Source of the DNA: Prostheceraeus crozeri
Taxonomy: Eukaryota > Platyhelminthes > Polycladida > Euryleptidae
Direction: 5' to 3'
Assembly (NCBI GenBank): GCA_907163375.1
Contig: CAJQUW010007440.1
Location: forward strand, 62,001-126,000
DNA: 64,000 nt
Positions 1-14,701 of this stretch are shown piece after piece; the first letter of the stretch is position 1, and each line of letters opens with the position of its first letter. The notes under the pieces are model-generated. The model was given only the letters and a program-made list of their open reading frames with translations, searched no databases and was not told where the DNA came from. A program made the position numbers and the translations under genes.

Positions 1-3000
1 GTGGAATTTCGACCTGGGACCTTCACCAAAACATTTTTCATGAAATTTCACTGACCTCCCCCCCCCGACAGCAATCTTCTAACTTTGGTTCTAGTGAACG
101 GATTTTGTCTTAAGGCTACTCGTTTGAAAGAGGAGAAAAAACTGCTCGACGACATTTTTTGTTGCGAGTCAATCGGACCAGCCGTTCAAAAGTTAGAGCT
201 GTTACAAGATTTTAGGTCGGAGCTCGCTCACCTGAAAAAAAAATCCTAAGTGTCAGAGTGGCTTTGTATGGGTAAAATTTTGAAAATTTTCCAAAGTGTG
301 GAATTTCGACCTGGGACCTTCACCAAAACATTTTTCATGAAATTTCACTGACCTCCCCCCCCCTCTGGACAGCTAGCTTCGATCTTGGCTTCTAGTGGAC
401 GGATTTTGTCGTGCAATAGCTCGTTTGAAAGCTAAGAGTGAGACAAATTCAGTGAAAGAAACGGCTTGTTCATATCTGTCTTCGTTCAAAAGTTAGAGCT
501 GTTACAAGATTTTAGGTCGGAGCTCGCTCACCTGAAAAAAAAAATCCTAAGTGTCAGAGTGGCTTTGTATGGGTAAAATTTTGAAAATTTTCCAAAGTGT
601 GGAATTTCGACCTGGGACCTTCACCAAAACATTTTTCATCAAATTTCACTGACCCCCCCCCCCCCCCCCGACAGCAATCTTCTAACTTTGGTTCTAGTGA
701 ACGGATTTTGTCTTAAGGCTACTCGTTTGAAAGAGGAGAAAAAACTGCTCGACGACATTTTTTGTTGCGAGTCAATCGGACCAGCCGTTCAAAAGTTAGA
801 GCTGTTACAAGATTTTAGGTCGGAGCTCGCTCACCTGAAAAAAAAAATCCTAAGTGTCAGAGTGGCTTTGTATGGGTAAAATTTTGAAAATTTTCCAAAG
901 TGTGGAATTTCGACCTGGGACCTTCACCAAAACATTTTTCATCAAATTTCACTGACCTCCCCCCCCCTCTGGACAGCTCGCTTCGATCTTGGCTTCTAGT
1001 GGACGGATTTTGTCGTGCAATAGCTCGTTTGAAAGCTAAGAGTGAGACAAATTCAGTGAAAGAAACGGCTTGTTCATATCTGTCTTCGTTCAAAAGTTAG
1101 AGCTGTTACAAGATTTTAGGTCGGAGCTCGCTCACCTGAAAAAAAAAATCCTAAGTGTCAGAGTGGCTTTGTATGGGTAAAATTTTGAAAATTTTCCAAA
1201 GTGTGGAATTTCGACCTGAGACCTTCACCAAAACATTTTTCATCAAATTTCACTGACCCCCCCCCCGACAGCAATCTTCTAACTTTGGTTCTAGTGAACG
1301 GATTTTGTCTTAAGGCTACTCGTTTGAAAGAGGAGAAAAAACTGCTCGACGACATTTTTTGTTGCGAGTCAATCGGACCAGCCGTTCAAAAGTTAGAGCT
1401 GTTACAAGATTTTAGGTCGGAGCTCGCTCACCTGAAAAAAAAAATCCTAAGTGTCAGAGTGGCTTTGTATGGGTAAAATTTTGAAAATTTTCCAAAGTGT
1501 GGAATTTCGACCTGGGACCTTCACCAAAACATTTTTCATCAAATTTCACTGACCTCCCCCCCCCTCTGGACAGCTAGCTTCGATCTTGGCTTCTAGTGGA
1601 CGGATTTTGTCGTGCAATAGCTCGTTTGAAAGCTAAGAGTGAGACAAATTCAATGAAAGAAACGGCTTGTTCATATCTGTCTTCGTTCAAAAGTTAGAGC
1701 TGTTACAAGATTTTAGGTCGGAGCTCGCTCACCTGAAAAAAAAATCCTAAGTGTCAGAGTGGCTTTGTATGGGTAAAATTTTGAAAATTTTCCAAAGTGT
1801 GGAATTTCGACCTGGGACCTTCACCAAAACATTTTTCATGAAATTTCACTGACCTCCCCCCCCCTCTGGACAGCTAGCTTCGATCTTGGCTTCTAGTGGA
1901 CGGATTTTGTCGTGCAATAGCTCGTTTGAAAGCTAAGAGTGAGACAAATTCAGTGAAAGAAACGGCTTGTTCATATCTGTCTTCGTTCAAAAGTTAGAGC
2001 TGTTACAAGATTTTAGGTCGGAGCTCGCTCACCTGAAAAAAAAAATCCTAAGTGTCAGAGTGGCTTTGTATGGGTAAAATTTTGAAAATTTTCCAAAGTG
2101 TGGAATTTCGACCTGGGACCTTCACCAAAACATTTTTCATCAAATTTCACTGACCCCCCCCCCCCCGACAGCAATCTTCTAACTTTGGTTCTAGTGAACG
2201 GATTTTGTCTTAAGGCTACTCGTTTGAAAGAGGAGAAAAAACTGCTCGACGACATTTTTTGTTGCGAGTCAATCGGACCAGCCGTTCAAAAGTTAGAGCT
2301 GTTACAAGATTTTAGGTCGGAGCTCGCTCACCTGAAAAAAAAAAATCCTAAGTGTCAGAGTGGCTTTGTATGGGTAAAATTTTGAAAATTTTCCAAAGTG
2401 TGGAATTTCGACCTGGGACCTTCACCAAAACATTTTTCATCAAATTTCACTGACCTCCCCCCCCCTCTGGACAGCTAGCTTCGATCTTGGCTTCTAGTGG
2501 ACGGATTTTGTCGTGCAATAGCTCGTTTGAAAGCTAAGAGTGAGACAAATTCAGTGAAAGAAACGGCTTGTTCATATCTGTCTTCGTTCAAAAGTTAGAG
2601 CTGTTACAAGATTTTAGGTCGGAGCTCGCTCACCTGAAAAAAAAAATCCTAAGTGTCAGAGTGGCTTTGTATGGGTAAAATTTTGAAAATTTTCCAAAGT
2701 GTGGAATTTCGACCTGGGACCTTCACCAAAACATTTTTCATCAAATTTCACTGACCCCCCCCCCCCGACAGCAATCTTCTAACTTTGGTTCTAGTGAACG
2801 GATTTTGTCTTAAGGCTACTCGTTTGAAAGAGGAGAAAAAACTGCTCGACGACATTTTTTGTTGCGAGTCAATCGGACCAGCCGTTCAAAAGTTAGAGCT
2901 GTTACAAGATTTTAGGTCGGAGCTCGCTCACCTGAAAAAAAAAATCCTAAGTGTCAGAGTGGCTTTGTATGGGTAAAATTTTGAAAATTTTCCAAAGTGT

Positions 3001-6000
3001 GGAATTTCGACCTGGGACCTTCACCAAAACATTTTTCATCAAATTTCACTGACCTCCCCCCCCCTCTGGACAGCTAGCTTCGATCTTGGCTTCTAGTGGA
3101 CGGATTTTGTCGTGCAATAGCTCGTTTGAAAGCTAAGAGTGAGACAAATTCAGTGAAAGAAACGGCTTGTTCATATCTGTCTTCGTTCAAAAGTTAGAGC
3201 TGTTACAAGATTTTAGGTCGGAGCTCGCTCACCTGAAAAAAAAAAATCCTAAGTGTCAGAGTGGCTTTGTATGGGTAAAATTTTGAAAATTTTCCAAAGT
3301 GTGGAATTTCGACCTGGGACCTTCACCAAAACATTTTTCATCAAATTTCACTGACCCCCCCCCCCCCCGACAGCAATCTTCTAACTTTGGTTCTAGTGAA
3401 CGGATTTTGTCTTAAGGCTACTCGTTTGAAAGAGGAGAAAAAACTGCTCGACGACATTTTTTGTTGCGAGTCAATCGGACCAGCCGTTCAAAAGTTAGAG
3501 CTGTTACAAGATTTTAGGTCGGAGCTCGCTCACCTGAAAAAAAAATCCTAAGTGTCAGAGTGGCTTTGTATGGGTAAAATTTTGAAAATTTTCCAAAGTG
3601 TGGAATTTCGACCTGGGACCTTCACCAAAACATTTTTCATCAAATTTCACTGACCTCCCCCCCCTCTGGACAGCTAGCTTCGATCTTGGCTTCTAGTGGA
3701 CGGATTTTGTCGTGCAATAGCTCGTTTGAAAGCTAAGAGTGAGACAAATTCAGTGAAAGAAACGGCTTGTTCATATCTGTCTTCGTTCAAAAGTTAGAGC
3801 TGTTACAAGATTTTAGGTCGGAGCTCGCTCACCTGAAAAAAAAAATCCTAAGTGTCAGAGTGGCTTTGTATGGGTAAAATTTTGAAAATTTTCCAAAGTG
3901 TGGAATTTCGACCTGGGACCTTCACCAAAACATTTTTCATCAAATTTCACTGACCCCCCCCCCCCCCGACAGCAATCTTCTAACTTTGGTTCTAGTGAAC
4001 GGATTTTGTCTTAAGGCTACTCGTTTGAAAGAGGAGAAAAAACTGCTCGACGACATTTTTTGTTGCGAGTCAATCGGACCAGCCGTTCAAAAGTTAGAGC
4101 TGTTACAAGATTTTAGGTCGGAGCTCGCTCACCTGAAAAAATCCTAAGTGTCAGAGTGGCTTTGTATGGGTAAAATTTTGAAAATTTTCCAAAGTGTGGA
4201 ATTTCGACCTGGGACCTTCACCAAAACATTTTTCATCAAATTTCACTGACCTCCCCCCCCCTCTGGACAGCTAGCTTCGATCTTGGCTTCTAGTGGACGG
4301 ATTTTGTCGTGCAATAGCTCGTTTGAAAGCTAAGAGTGAGACAAATTCAGTGAAAGAAACGGCTTGTTCATATCTGTCTTCGTTCAAAAGTTAGAGCTGT
4401 TACAAGATTTTAGGTCGGAGCTCGCTCACCTGAAAAAAAAAATCCTAAGTGTCAGAGTGGCTTTGTATGGGTAAAATTTTGAAAATTTTCCAAAGTGTGG
4501 AATTTCGACCTGGGACCTTCACCAAAACATTTTTCATCAAATTTCACTGACCCCCCCCCCCCCGACAGCAATCTTCTAACTTTGGTTCTAGTGAACGGAT
4601 TTTGTCTTAAGGCTACTCGTTTGAAAGAGGAGAAAAAACTGCTCGACGACATTTTTTGTTGCGAGTCAATCGGACCAGCCGTTCAAAAGTTAGAGCTGTT
4701 ACAAGATTTTAGGTCGGAGCTCGCTCACCTGAAAAATCCTAAGTGTCAGAGTGGCTTTGTATGGGTAAAATTTTGAAAATTTTCCAAAGTGTGGAATTTC
4801 GACCTGGGACCTTCACCAAAACATTTTTCATCAAATTTCACTGACCTCCCCCCCCCTCTGGACAGCTAGCTTCGATCTTGGCTTCTAGTGGACGGATTTT
4901 GTCGTGCAATAGCTCGTTTGAAAGCTAAGAGTGAGACAAATTCAGTGAAAGAAACGGCTTGTTCATATCTGTCTTCGTTCAAAAGTTAGAGCTGTTACAA
5001 GATTTTAGGTCGGAGCTCGCTCACCTGAAAAAAAAATCCTAAGTGTCAGAGTGGCTTTGTATGGGTAAAATTTTGAAAATTTTCCAAAGTGTGGAATTTC
5101 GACCTGGGACCTTCACCAAAACATTTTTCATCAAATTTCACTGACCCCCCCCCCCCCGACAGCAATCTTCTAACTTTGGTTCTAGTGAACGGATTTTGTC
5201 TTAAGGCTACTCGTTTGAAAGAGGAGAAAAAACTGCTCGACGACATTTTTTGTTGCGAGTCAATCGGACCAGCCGTTCAAAAGTTAGAGCTGTTACAAGA
5301 TTTTAGGTCGGAGCTCGCTCACCTGAAAATATCCTAAGTGTCAGAGTGGCTTTGTATGGGTAAAATTTTGAAAATTTTCCAAAGTGTGGAATTTCGACCT
5401 GGGACCTTCACCAAAACATTTTTCATCAAATTTCACTGACCTCCCCCCCCCTCTGGACAGCTAGCTTCGATCTTGGCTTCTAGTGGACGGATTTTGTCGT
5501 GCAATAGCTCGTTTGAAAGCTAAGAGTGAGACAAATTCAGTGAAAGAAACGGCTTGTTCATATCTGTCTTCGTTCAAAAGTTAGAGCTGTTACAAGATTT
5601 TAGGTCGGAGCTCGCTCACCTGAAAAAAAAAATCCTAAGTGTCAGAGTGGCTTTGTATGGGTAAAATTTTGAAAATTTTCCAAAGTGTGGAATTTCGACC
5701 TGGGACCTTCACCAAAACATTTTTCATCAAATTTCACTGACCCCCCCCCCCCCCGACAGCAATCTTCTAACTTTGGTTCTAGTGAACGGATTTTGTCTTA
5801 AGGCTACTCGTTTGAAAGAGGAGAAAAAAAACTGCTCGACGACATTTTTTGTTGCGAGTCAATCGGACCAGCCGTTCAAAAGTTAGAGCTGTTACAAGAT
5901 TTTAGGTCGGAGCTCGCTCACCTGAAAAAAAAAATCCTAAGTGTCAGAGTGGCTTTGTATGGGTAAAATTTTGAAAATTTTCCAAAGTGTGGAATTTCGA

Positions 6001-9000
6001 CCTGGGACCTTCACCAAAACATTTTTTCATCAAATTTCACTGACCTCCCCCCCCTCTGGACAGCTAGCTTCGATCTTGGCTTCTAGTGGACGGATTTTGT
6101 CGTGCAATAGCTCGTTTGAAAGCTAAGAGTGAGACAAATTCAGTGAAAGAAACGGCTTGTTCATATCTGTCTTCGTTCAAAAGTTAGAGCTGTTACAAGA
6201 TTTTAAGTCGGAGCTCGCTCACCTGAAAAAATCCTAAGTGTCAGAGTGGCTTTGTATGGGTAAAATTTTGAAAATTTTCCAAAGTGTGGAATTTCGACCT
6301 GGGACCTTCACCAAAACATTTTTCATCAAATTTCACTGACCCCCCCCCCGACAGCAATCTTCTAACTTTGGTTCTAGTGAACGGATTTTGTCTTAAGGCT
6401 ACTCGTTTGAAAGAGGAGAAAAAACTGCTCGACGACATTTTTTGTTGCGAGTCAATCGGACCAGCCGTTCAAAAGTTAGAGCTGTTACAAGATTTTAGGT
6501 CGGAGCTCGCTCACCTGAAAAAATCCTAAGTGTCAGAGTGGCTTTGTATGGGTAAAATTTTGAAAATTTTCCAAAGTGTGGAATTTCGACCTGGGACCTT
6601 CACCAAAACATTTTTCATCAAATTTCACTGACCTCCCCCCCCCCCTCTGGACAGCTAGCTTCGATCTTGGCTTCTAGTAGACGGATTTTGTCGTGCAATA
6701 GCTCGTTTGAAAGCTAAGAGTGAGACAAATTCAGTGAAAGAAACGGCTTGTTCATATCTGTCTTCGTTCAAAAGTTAGAGCTGTTACAAGATTTTAGGTC
6801 GGAGCTCGCTCACCTGAAAAAAAAATCCTAAGTGTCAGAGTGGCTTTGTATGGGTAAAATTTTGAAAATTTTCCAAAGTGTGGAATTTCGACCTGGGACC
6901 TTCACCAAAACATTTTTCATCAAATTTCACTGACCCCCCCCCCCCCGACAGCAATCTTCTAACTTTGGTTCTATTGAACGGATTTTGTCTTACAGCTACT
7001 CGTTTGAAAGAGGAGAAAAAACTGCTCGACGACATTTTTTGTTGCGAGTCAATCGGACCAGCCGTTCAAAAGTTAGAGCTGTTACAAGATTTTAGGTCGG
7101 AGCTCGCTCACCTGAAAAAATCCTAAGTGTCAGAGTGGCTTTGTATGGGTAAAATTTTGAAAATTTTCCAAAGTGTGGAATTTCGACCTGGGACCTTCAC
7201 CAAAACATTTTTCATGAAATTTCACTGACCTCCCCCCCCCTCTGGACAGCTAGCTTCGATCTTGGCTTCTAGTGGACGGATTTTGTCGTGCAATAGCTCG
7301 TTTGAAAGCTAAGAGTGAGACAAATTCAGTGAAAGAAACGGCTTGTTCATATCTGTCTTCGTTCAAAAGTTAGAGCTGTTACAAGATTTTAGGTCGGAGC
7401 TCGCTCACCTGAAAAAAAAAATCCTAAGTGTCAGAGTGGCTTTGTATGGGTAAAATTTTGAAAATTTTCCAAAGTGTGGAATTTCGACCTGGGACCTTCA
7501 CCAAAACATTTTTCATCAAATTTCACTGACCCCCCCCCCCGACAGCAATCTTCTAACTTTGGTTCTAGTGAACGGATTTTGTCTTAAGGCTACTCGTTTG
7601 AAAGAGGAGAAAAAAAATGCTCGACGACATTTTTTGTTGCGAGTCAATCGGACCAGCCGTTCAAAAGTTAGAGCTGTTACAAGATTTTAGGTCGGAGCTC
7701 GCTCACCTGAAAAAAAAAAATCCTAAGTGTCAGAGTGGCTTTGTATGGGTAAAATTTTGAAAATTTTCCAAAGTGTGGAATTTCGACCTGGGACCTTCAC
7801 CAAAACATTTTTTCATGAAATTTCACTGACCTCCCCCCCCCTCTGGACAGCTAGCTTCGATCTTGGCTTCTAGTGGACGGATTTTGTCGTGCAATAGCTC
7901 GTTTGAAAGCTAAGAGTGAGACAAATTCAGTGAAAGAAACGGCTTGTTCATATCTGTCTTCGTTCAAAAGTTAGAGCTGTTACAAGATTTTAGGTCGGAG
8001 CTCGCTCACCTGAAAAAATCCTAAGTGTCAGAGTGGCTTTGTATGGGTAAAATTTTGAAAATTTTCCAAAGTGTGGAATTTCGACCTGGGACCTTCACCA
8101 AAACATTTTTCATCAAATTTCACTGACCCCCCCCCCCCCGACAGCAATCTTCTAACTTTGGTTCTAGTGAGCGGATATTGTCTTAAGGCTACTCGTTTGA
8201 AAGAGGAGAAAAAAAACTGCTCGACGACATTTTTTGTTGCGAGTCAATCGGACCAGCCGTTCAAAAGTTAGAGCTGTTACAAGATTTTAGGTCGGAGCTC
8301 GCTCACCTGAAAAAAAAAAACCTAAGTGTCAGAGTGGCTTTGTATGGGTAAAATTTTGAAAATTTTCCAAAGTGTGGAATTTCGACCTGGGACCTTCACC
8401 AAAACATTTTTCATGAAATTTCACTGACCTCCCCCCCCTCTGGACAGCTAGCTTCGATCTTGGCTTCTAGTGGACGGATTTTGTCGTGCAATAGCTCGTT
8501 TGAAAGCTAAGAGTGAGACAAATTCAGTGAAAGAAACGGCTTGTTCATATCTGTCTTCGTTCAAAAGTTAGAGCTGTTACAAGATTTTAGGTCGGAGCTC
8601 GCTCACCTGAAAAATTCCTAAGTGTCAGAGTGGCTTTGTATGGGTAAAATTTTGAAAATTTTCCAAAGTGTGGAATTTCGACCTGGGACCTTCACCAAAA
8701 CATTTTTCATCAAATTTCACTGACCCCCCCCCCCCGACAGCAATCTTCTAACTTTGGTTCTAGTGAACGGATTTTGTCTTAAGGCTACTCGTTTGAAAGA
8801 GGAGAAAAAAACTGCTCGACGACATTTTTTGTTGCGAGTCAATCGGACCAGCCGTTCAAAAGTTAGAGCTGTTACAAGATTTTAGGTCGGAGCTCGCTCA
8901 CCTGAAAAAAAAAATCCTAAGTGTCAGAGTGGCTTTGTATGGGTAAAATTTTGAAAATTTTCCAAAGTGTGGAATTTCGACCTGGGACCTTCACCAAAAC

Positions 9001-12000
9001 ATTTTTCATGAAATTTCACTGACCTCCCCCCCCCTCTGGACAGCTAGCTTCGATCTTGGCTTCTAGTGGACGGATTTTGTCGTGCAATAGCTCGTTTGAA
9101 AGCTAAGAGTGAGACAAATTCAGTGAAAGAAACGGCTTGTTCATATCTGTCTTCGTTCAAAAGTTAGAGCTGTTACAAGATTTTAGGTCGGAGCTCGCTC
9201 ACCTGAAATAATCCTAAGTGTCAGAGTGGCTTTGTATGGGTAAAATTTTGAAAATTTTCCAAAGTGTGGAATTTCGACCTGGGACCTTCACCAAAACATT
9301 TTTCATCAAATTTCACTGACCCCCCCCCCCGACAGCAATCTTCTAACTTTGGTTCTAGTGAACGGATTTTGTCTTAAGGCTACTCGTTTGAAAGAGGAGA
9401 AAAAACTGCTCGACGACATTTTTTGTTGCGAGTCAATCGGACCAGCCGTTCAAAAGTTAGAGCTGTTACAAGATTTTAGGTCGGAGCTCGCTCACCTGAA
9501 AAAAAAATCCTAAGTGTCAGAGTGGCTTTGTATGGGTAAAATTTTGAAAATTTTCCAAAGTGTGGAATTTCGACCTGGGACCTTCACCAAAACATTTTTC
9601 ATGAAATTTCACTGACCTCCCCCCCCCTCTGGACAGCTAGCTTCGATCTTGGCTTCTAGTGGACGGATTTTGTCGTGCAATAGCTCGTTTGAAAGCTAAG
9701 AGTGAGACAAATTCAGTGAAAGAAACGGCTTGTTCATATCTGTCTTCGTTCAAAAGTTAGAGCTGTTACAAGATTTTAGGTCGGAGCTCGCTCACCTGAA
9801 AAAAAAAATCCTAAGTGTCAGAGTGGCTTTGTATGGGTAAAATTTTGAAAATTTTCCAAAGTGTGGAATTTCGACCTGGGACCTTCACCAAAACATTTTT
9901 CATCAAATTTCACTGAACCCCCCCCCCCCCCGACAGCAATCTTCTAACTTTGGTTCTAGTGAACGGATTTTGTCTTAAGGCTACTCGTTTGAAAGAGGAG
10001 AAAAAACTGCTCGACGACATTTTTTGTTGCGAGTCAATCGGACCAGCCGTTCAAAAGTTAGAGCTGTTACAAGATTTTAGGTCGGAGCTCGCTCACCTGA
10101 AAAAAAAAATCCTAAGTGTCAGAGTGGCTTTGTATGGGTAAAATTTTGAAAATTTTCCAAAGTGTGGAATTTCGACCTGGGACCTTCACCAAAACATTTT
10201 TCATGAAATTTCACTGACCTCCCCCCCCCTCTGGACAGCTAGCTTCGATCTTGGCTTCTAGTGGACGGATTTTGTCGTGCAATAGCTCGTTTGAAAGCTA
10301 AGAGTGAGACAAATTCAGTGAAAGAAACGGCTTGTTCATATCTGTCTTCGTTCAAAAGTTAGAGCTGTTACAAGATTTTAGGTCGGAGCTCGCTCACCTG
10401 AAAAAAAAAATCCTAAGTGTCAGAGTGGCTTTGTATGGGTAAAATTTTGAAAATTTTCCAAAGTGTGGAATTTCGACCTGGGACCTTCACCAAAACATTT
10501 TTCATCAAATTTCACTGACCCCCCCCCCCGACAGCAATCTTCTAACTTTGGTTCTAGTGAACGGATTTTGTCTTAAGGCTACTCGTTTGAAAGAGGAGAA
10601 AAAACTGCTCGACGACATTTTTTGTTGCGAGTCAATCGGACCAGCCGTTCAAAAGTTAGAGCTGTTACAAGATTTTAGGTCGGAGCTCGCTCACCTGAAA
10701 AAAAAAATCCTAAGTGTCAGAGTGGCTTTGTATGGGTAAAATTTTGAAAATTTTCCAAAGTGTGGAATTTCGACCTGGGACCTTCACCAAAACATTTTTC
10801 ATGAAATTTCACTGACCTCCCCCCCCTCTGGACAGCTAGCTTCGATCTTGGCTTCTAGTGGACGGATTTTGTCGTGCAATAGCTCGTTTGAAAGCTAAGA
10901 GTGAGACAAATTCAGTGAAAGAAACGGCTTGTTCATATCTGTCTTCGTTCAAAAGTTAGAGCTGTTACAAGATTTTAGGTCGGAGCTCGCTCACCTGAAA
11001 AAAAAAATCCTAAGTGTCAGAGTGGCTTTGTATGGGTAAAATTTTGAAAATTTTCCAAAGTGTGGAATTTCGACCTGGGACCTTCACCAAAACATTTTTC
11101 ATCAAATTTCACTGACCCCCCCCCCGACAGCAATCTTCTAACTTTGGTTCTAGTGAACGGATTTTGTCTTAAGGCTACTCGTTTGAAAGAGGAGAAAAAA
11201 AACTGCTCGACGACATTTTTTGTTGCGAGTCAATCGGACCAGCCGTTCAAAAGTTAGAGCTGTTACAAGATTTTAGGTCGGAGCTCGCTCACCTGAAAAA
11301 GAAAATCCTAAGTGTCAGAGTGGCTTTGTATGGGTAAAATTTTGAAAATTTTCCAAAGTGTGGAATTTCGACCTGGGACCTTCACCAAAACATTTTTCAT
11401 GAAATTTCACTGACCTCCCCCCCCCTCTGGACAGCTAGCTTCGATCTTGGCTTCTAGTGGACGGATTTTGTCGTGCAATAGCTCGTTTGAAAGCTAAGAG
11501 TGAGACAAATTCAGTGAAAGAAACGGCTTGTTCATATCTGTCTTCGTTCAAAAGTTAGAGCTGTTACAAGATTTTAGGTCGGAGCTCGCTCACCTGAAAA
11601 AAAAAAAATCCTAAGTGTCAGAGTGGCTTTGTATGGGTAAAATTTTGAAAATTTTCCAAAGTGTGGAATTTCGACCTGGGACCTTCACCAAAACATTTTT
11701 CATCAAATTTCACTGACCCCCCCCCCCCCCGACAGCAATCTTCTAACTTTGGTTCTAGTGAACGGATTTTGTCTTAAGGCTACTCGTTTGAAAGAGGAGA
11801 AAAAACTGCTCGACGACATTTTTTGTTGCGAGTCAATCGGACCAGCCGTTCAAAAGTTAGAGCTGTTACAAGATTTTAGGTCGGAGCTCGCTCACCTGAA
11901 AAAAAAAATCCTAAGTGTCAGAGTGGCTTTGTATGGGTAAAATTTTGAAAATTTTCCAAAGTGTGGAATTTCGACCTGGGACCTTCACCAAAACATTTTT

Positions 12001-14701
12001 CATGAAATTTCACTGACCTCCCCCCCCCTCTGGACAGCTAGCTTCGATCTTGGCTTCTAGTGGACGGATTTTGTCGTGCAATAGCTCGTTTGAAAGCTAA
12101 GAGTGAGACAAATTCAGTGAAAGAAACGGCTTGTTCATATCTGTCTTCGTTCAAAAGTTAGAGCTGTTACAAGATTTTAGGTCGGAGCTCGCTCACCTGA
12201 AAAAAAAAATCCTAAGTGTCAGAGTGGCTTTGTATGGGTAAAATTTTGAAAATTTTCCAAAGTGTGGAATTTCGACCTGGGACCTTCACCAAAACATTTT
12301 TCATCAAATTTCAATGACCCCCCCCCCCGACAGCAATCTTCTAACTTTGGTTCTAGTGAACGGATTTTGTCTTAAGGCTACTCGTTTGAAAGAGGAGAAA
12401 AAACTGCTCGACGACATTTTTTTGTTGCGAGTCAATCGGACCAGCCGTTCAAAAGTTAGAGCTGTTACAAGATTTTAGGTCGGAGCTCGCTCACCTGAAA
12501 AAAAAAATCCTAAGTGTCAGAGTGGCTTTGTATGGGTAAAATTTTGAAAATTTTCCAAAGTGTGGAATTTCGACCTGGGACCTTCACCAAAACATTTTTC
12601 ATGAAATTTCACTGACCTCCCCCCCCCTCTGGACAGCTAGCTTCGATCTTGGCTTCTAGTAGACGGATTTTGTCGTGCAATAGCTCGTTTGAAAGCTAAG
12701 AGTGAGACAAATTCAGTGAAAGAAACGGCTTGTTCATATCTGTCTTCGTTCAAAAGTTAGAGCTGTTACAAGATTTTAGGTCGGAGCTCGCTCACCTGAA
12801 AAAAAAAATCCTAAGTGTCAGAGTGGCTTTGTATGGGTAAAATTTTGAAAATTTTCCAAAGTGTGGAATTTCGACCTGGGACCTTCACCAAAACATTTTT
12901 CATCAAATTTCACTGACCCCCCCCCCCGACAGCAATCTTCTAACTTTGGTTATAGTGAACGGATTTTGTCTTAAGGCTACTCGTTTGAAAGAGGAGAAAA
13001 AACTGCTCGACGACATTTTTTGTTGCGAGTCAATCGGACCAGCCGTTCAAAAGTTAGAGCTGTTACAAGATTTTAGGTCGGAGCTCGCTCACCTGAAAAA
13101 AAAAAATCCTAAGTGTCAGAGTGGCTTTGTATGGGTAAAATTTTGAAATTTTTCCAAAGTGTGGAATTTCGACCTGGGACCTTCACCAAAACATTTTTCA
13201 TGAAATTTCACTGACCTCCCCCCCCTCTGGACAGCTAGCTTCGATCTTGGCTTCTAGTGGACGGATTTTGTCGTGCAATAGCTCGTTTGAAAGCTAAGAG
13301 TGAGACAAATTCAGTGAAAGAAACGGCTTGTTCATATCTGTCTTCGTTCAAAAGTTAGAGCTGTTACAAGATTTTAGGTCGGAGCTCGCTCACCTGAAAA
13401 AAAAAATCCTAAGTGTCAGAGTGGCTTTGTATGGGTAAAATTTTGAAAATTTTCCAAAGTGTGGAATTTCGACCTGGGACCTTCACCAAAACATTTTTCA
13501 TCAAATTTCAATGACCCCCCCCCCCGACAGCAATCTTCTAACTTTGGTTCTAGTGAACGGATTTTGTCTTAAGGCTACTCGTTTGAAAGAGGAGAAAAAA
13601 CTGCTCGACGACATTTTTTGTTGCGAGTCAATCGGACCAGCCGTTCAAAAGTTAGAGCTGTTACAAGATTTTAGGTCGGAGCTCGCTCACCTGAAAAAAA
13701 AATCCTAAGTGTCAGAGTGGCTTTGTATGGGTAAAATTTTGAAAATTTTCCAAAGTGTGGAATTTCGACCTGGGACCTTCACCAAAACATTTTTCATGAA
13801 ATTTCACTGACCTCCCCCCCCTCTGGACAGCTAGCTTCGATCTTGGCTTCTAGTGGACGGATTTTGTCGTGCAATAGCTCGTTTGAAAGCTAAGAGTGAG
13901 ACAAATTCAGTGAAAGAAACGGCTTGTTCATATCTGTCTTCGTTCAAAAGTTAGAGCTGTTACAAGATTTTAGGTCTGTCGTAGCTCACCTGAAAAAATC
14001 CTAAGTGTCAGAGTGGCTTTGTATGGGTAAAATTTTGAAAATTTTCCAAAGTGTGGAATTTCGACCTGGGACCTTCACCAAAACATTTTTCATGAAATTT
14101 CACTGACCTCCCCCCCTCTGGACAGCTAGCTTCGATCTTGGCTTCTAGTGGACGGATTTTGTCGTGCAATAGCTCGTTTGAAAGCTAAGAGTGAGACAAA
14201 TTCAGTGAAAGAAACGGCTTGTTCATATCTGTCTTCGTTCAAAAGTTAGAGCTGTTACAAGATTTTAGGTCGGAGCTCGCTCACCTGAAAAAAAAAATCC
14301 TAAGTGTCAGAGTGGCTTTGTATGGGTAAAATTTTGAAAATTTTCCAAAGTGTGGAATTTCGACCTGGGACCTTCACCAAAACATTTTTCATGAAATTTT
14401 ACTGACCTCCCCCCCCTCTGGACAGCAATCTTCTAACTTTGGCTTCTAGTGGACGGATTTTGTCGTTCAATAGCTCGTTTGAAAGCTAAGAGTGAGACAA
14501 ATTCAGTGAAAGAAACGGCTTGTCCATATCTGTCTTCGTTCAAAAGTTAGAGCTGTTACAAGATTTTAGGTCGGAGCTCGCTCACCTGAAAAAAAAAATC
14601 CTAAGTGTCAGAGTGGCTTTGTATGGGTAAAATTTTGAAAATTTTCCAAAGTGTGGAATTTCGACCTGGGACCTTCACCAAAACATTTTTCATCAAATTT
14701 C
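1..14701 (+). repeat. A/B dimeric satellite array, about 300-bp monomers
   Basis: About 49 head-to-tail monomers of 297-303 bp, each beginning GTGGAATTTCGACCTGGGAC. Two types mostly alternate, giving a dimer of about 600 bp. Type A has a C8-C14 tract followed by CGACAGCAATCTTC; type B has CCTCCCCC...TCTGGACAGCTAGC. The first ~50 bp and last ~110 bp are shared, and the middle ~130 bp differ but are distantly related. A second homopolymer, A4-A10, follows GCTCACCTG. Substitutions between copies are few; most variation is homopolymer length. Near the right end the order breaks down (two B units, then a B/A/B chimera at about 14,400-14,560). Short ORFs appear only when tract length happens to keep frame, so the array is not coding. 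Nothing else is visible in it. Confidence 0.95.

Noticed and set aside
1-14701. Many 60-95-codon ORFs in the satellite, repeated with the same protein
   Set aside because: They appear only in monomers whose C and A tracts happen to keep frame, occur on both strands, and the same sequence is frameshifted in neighbours.
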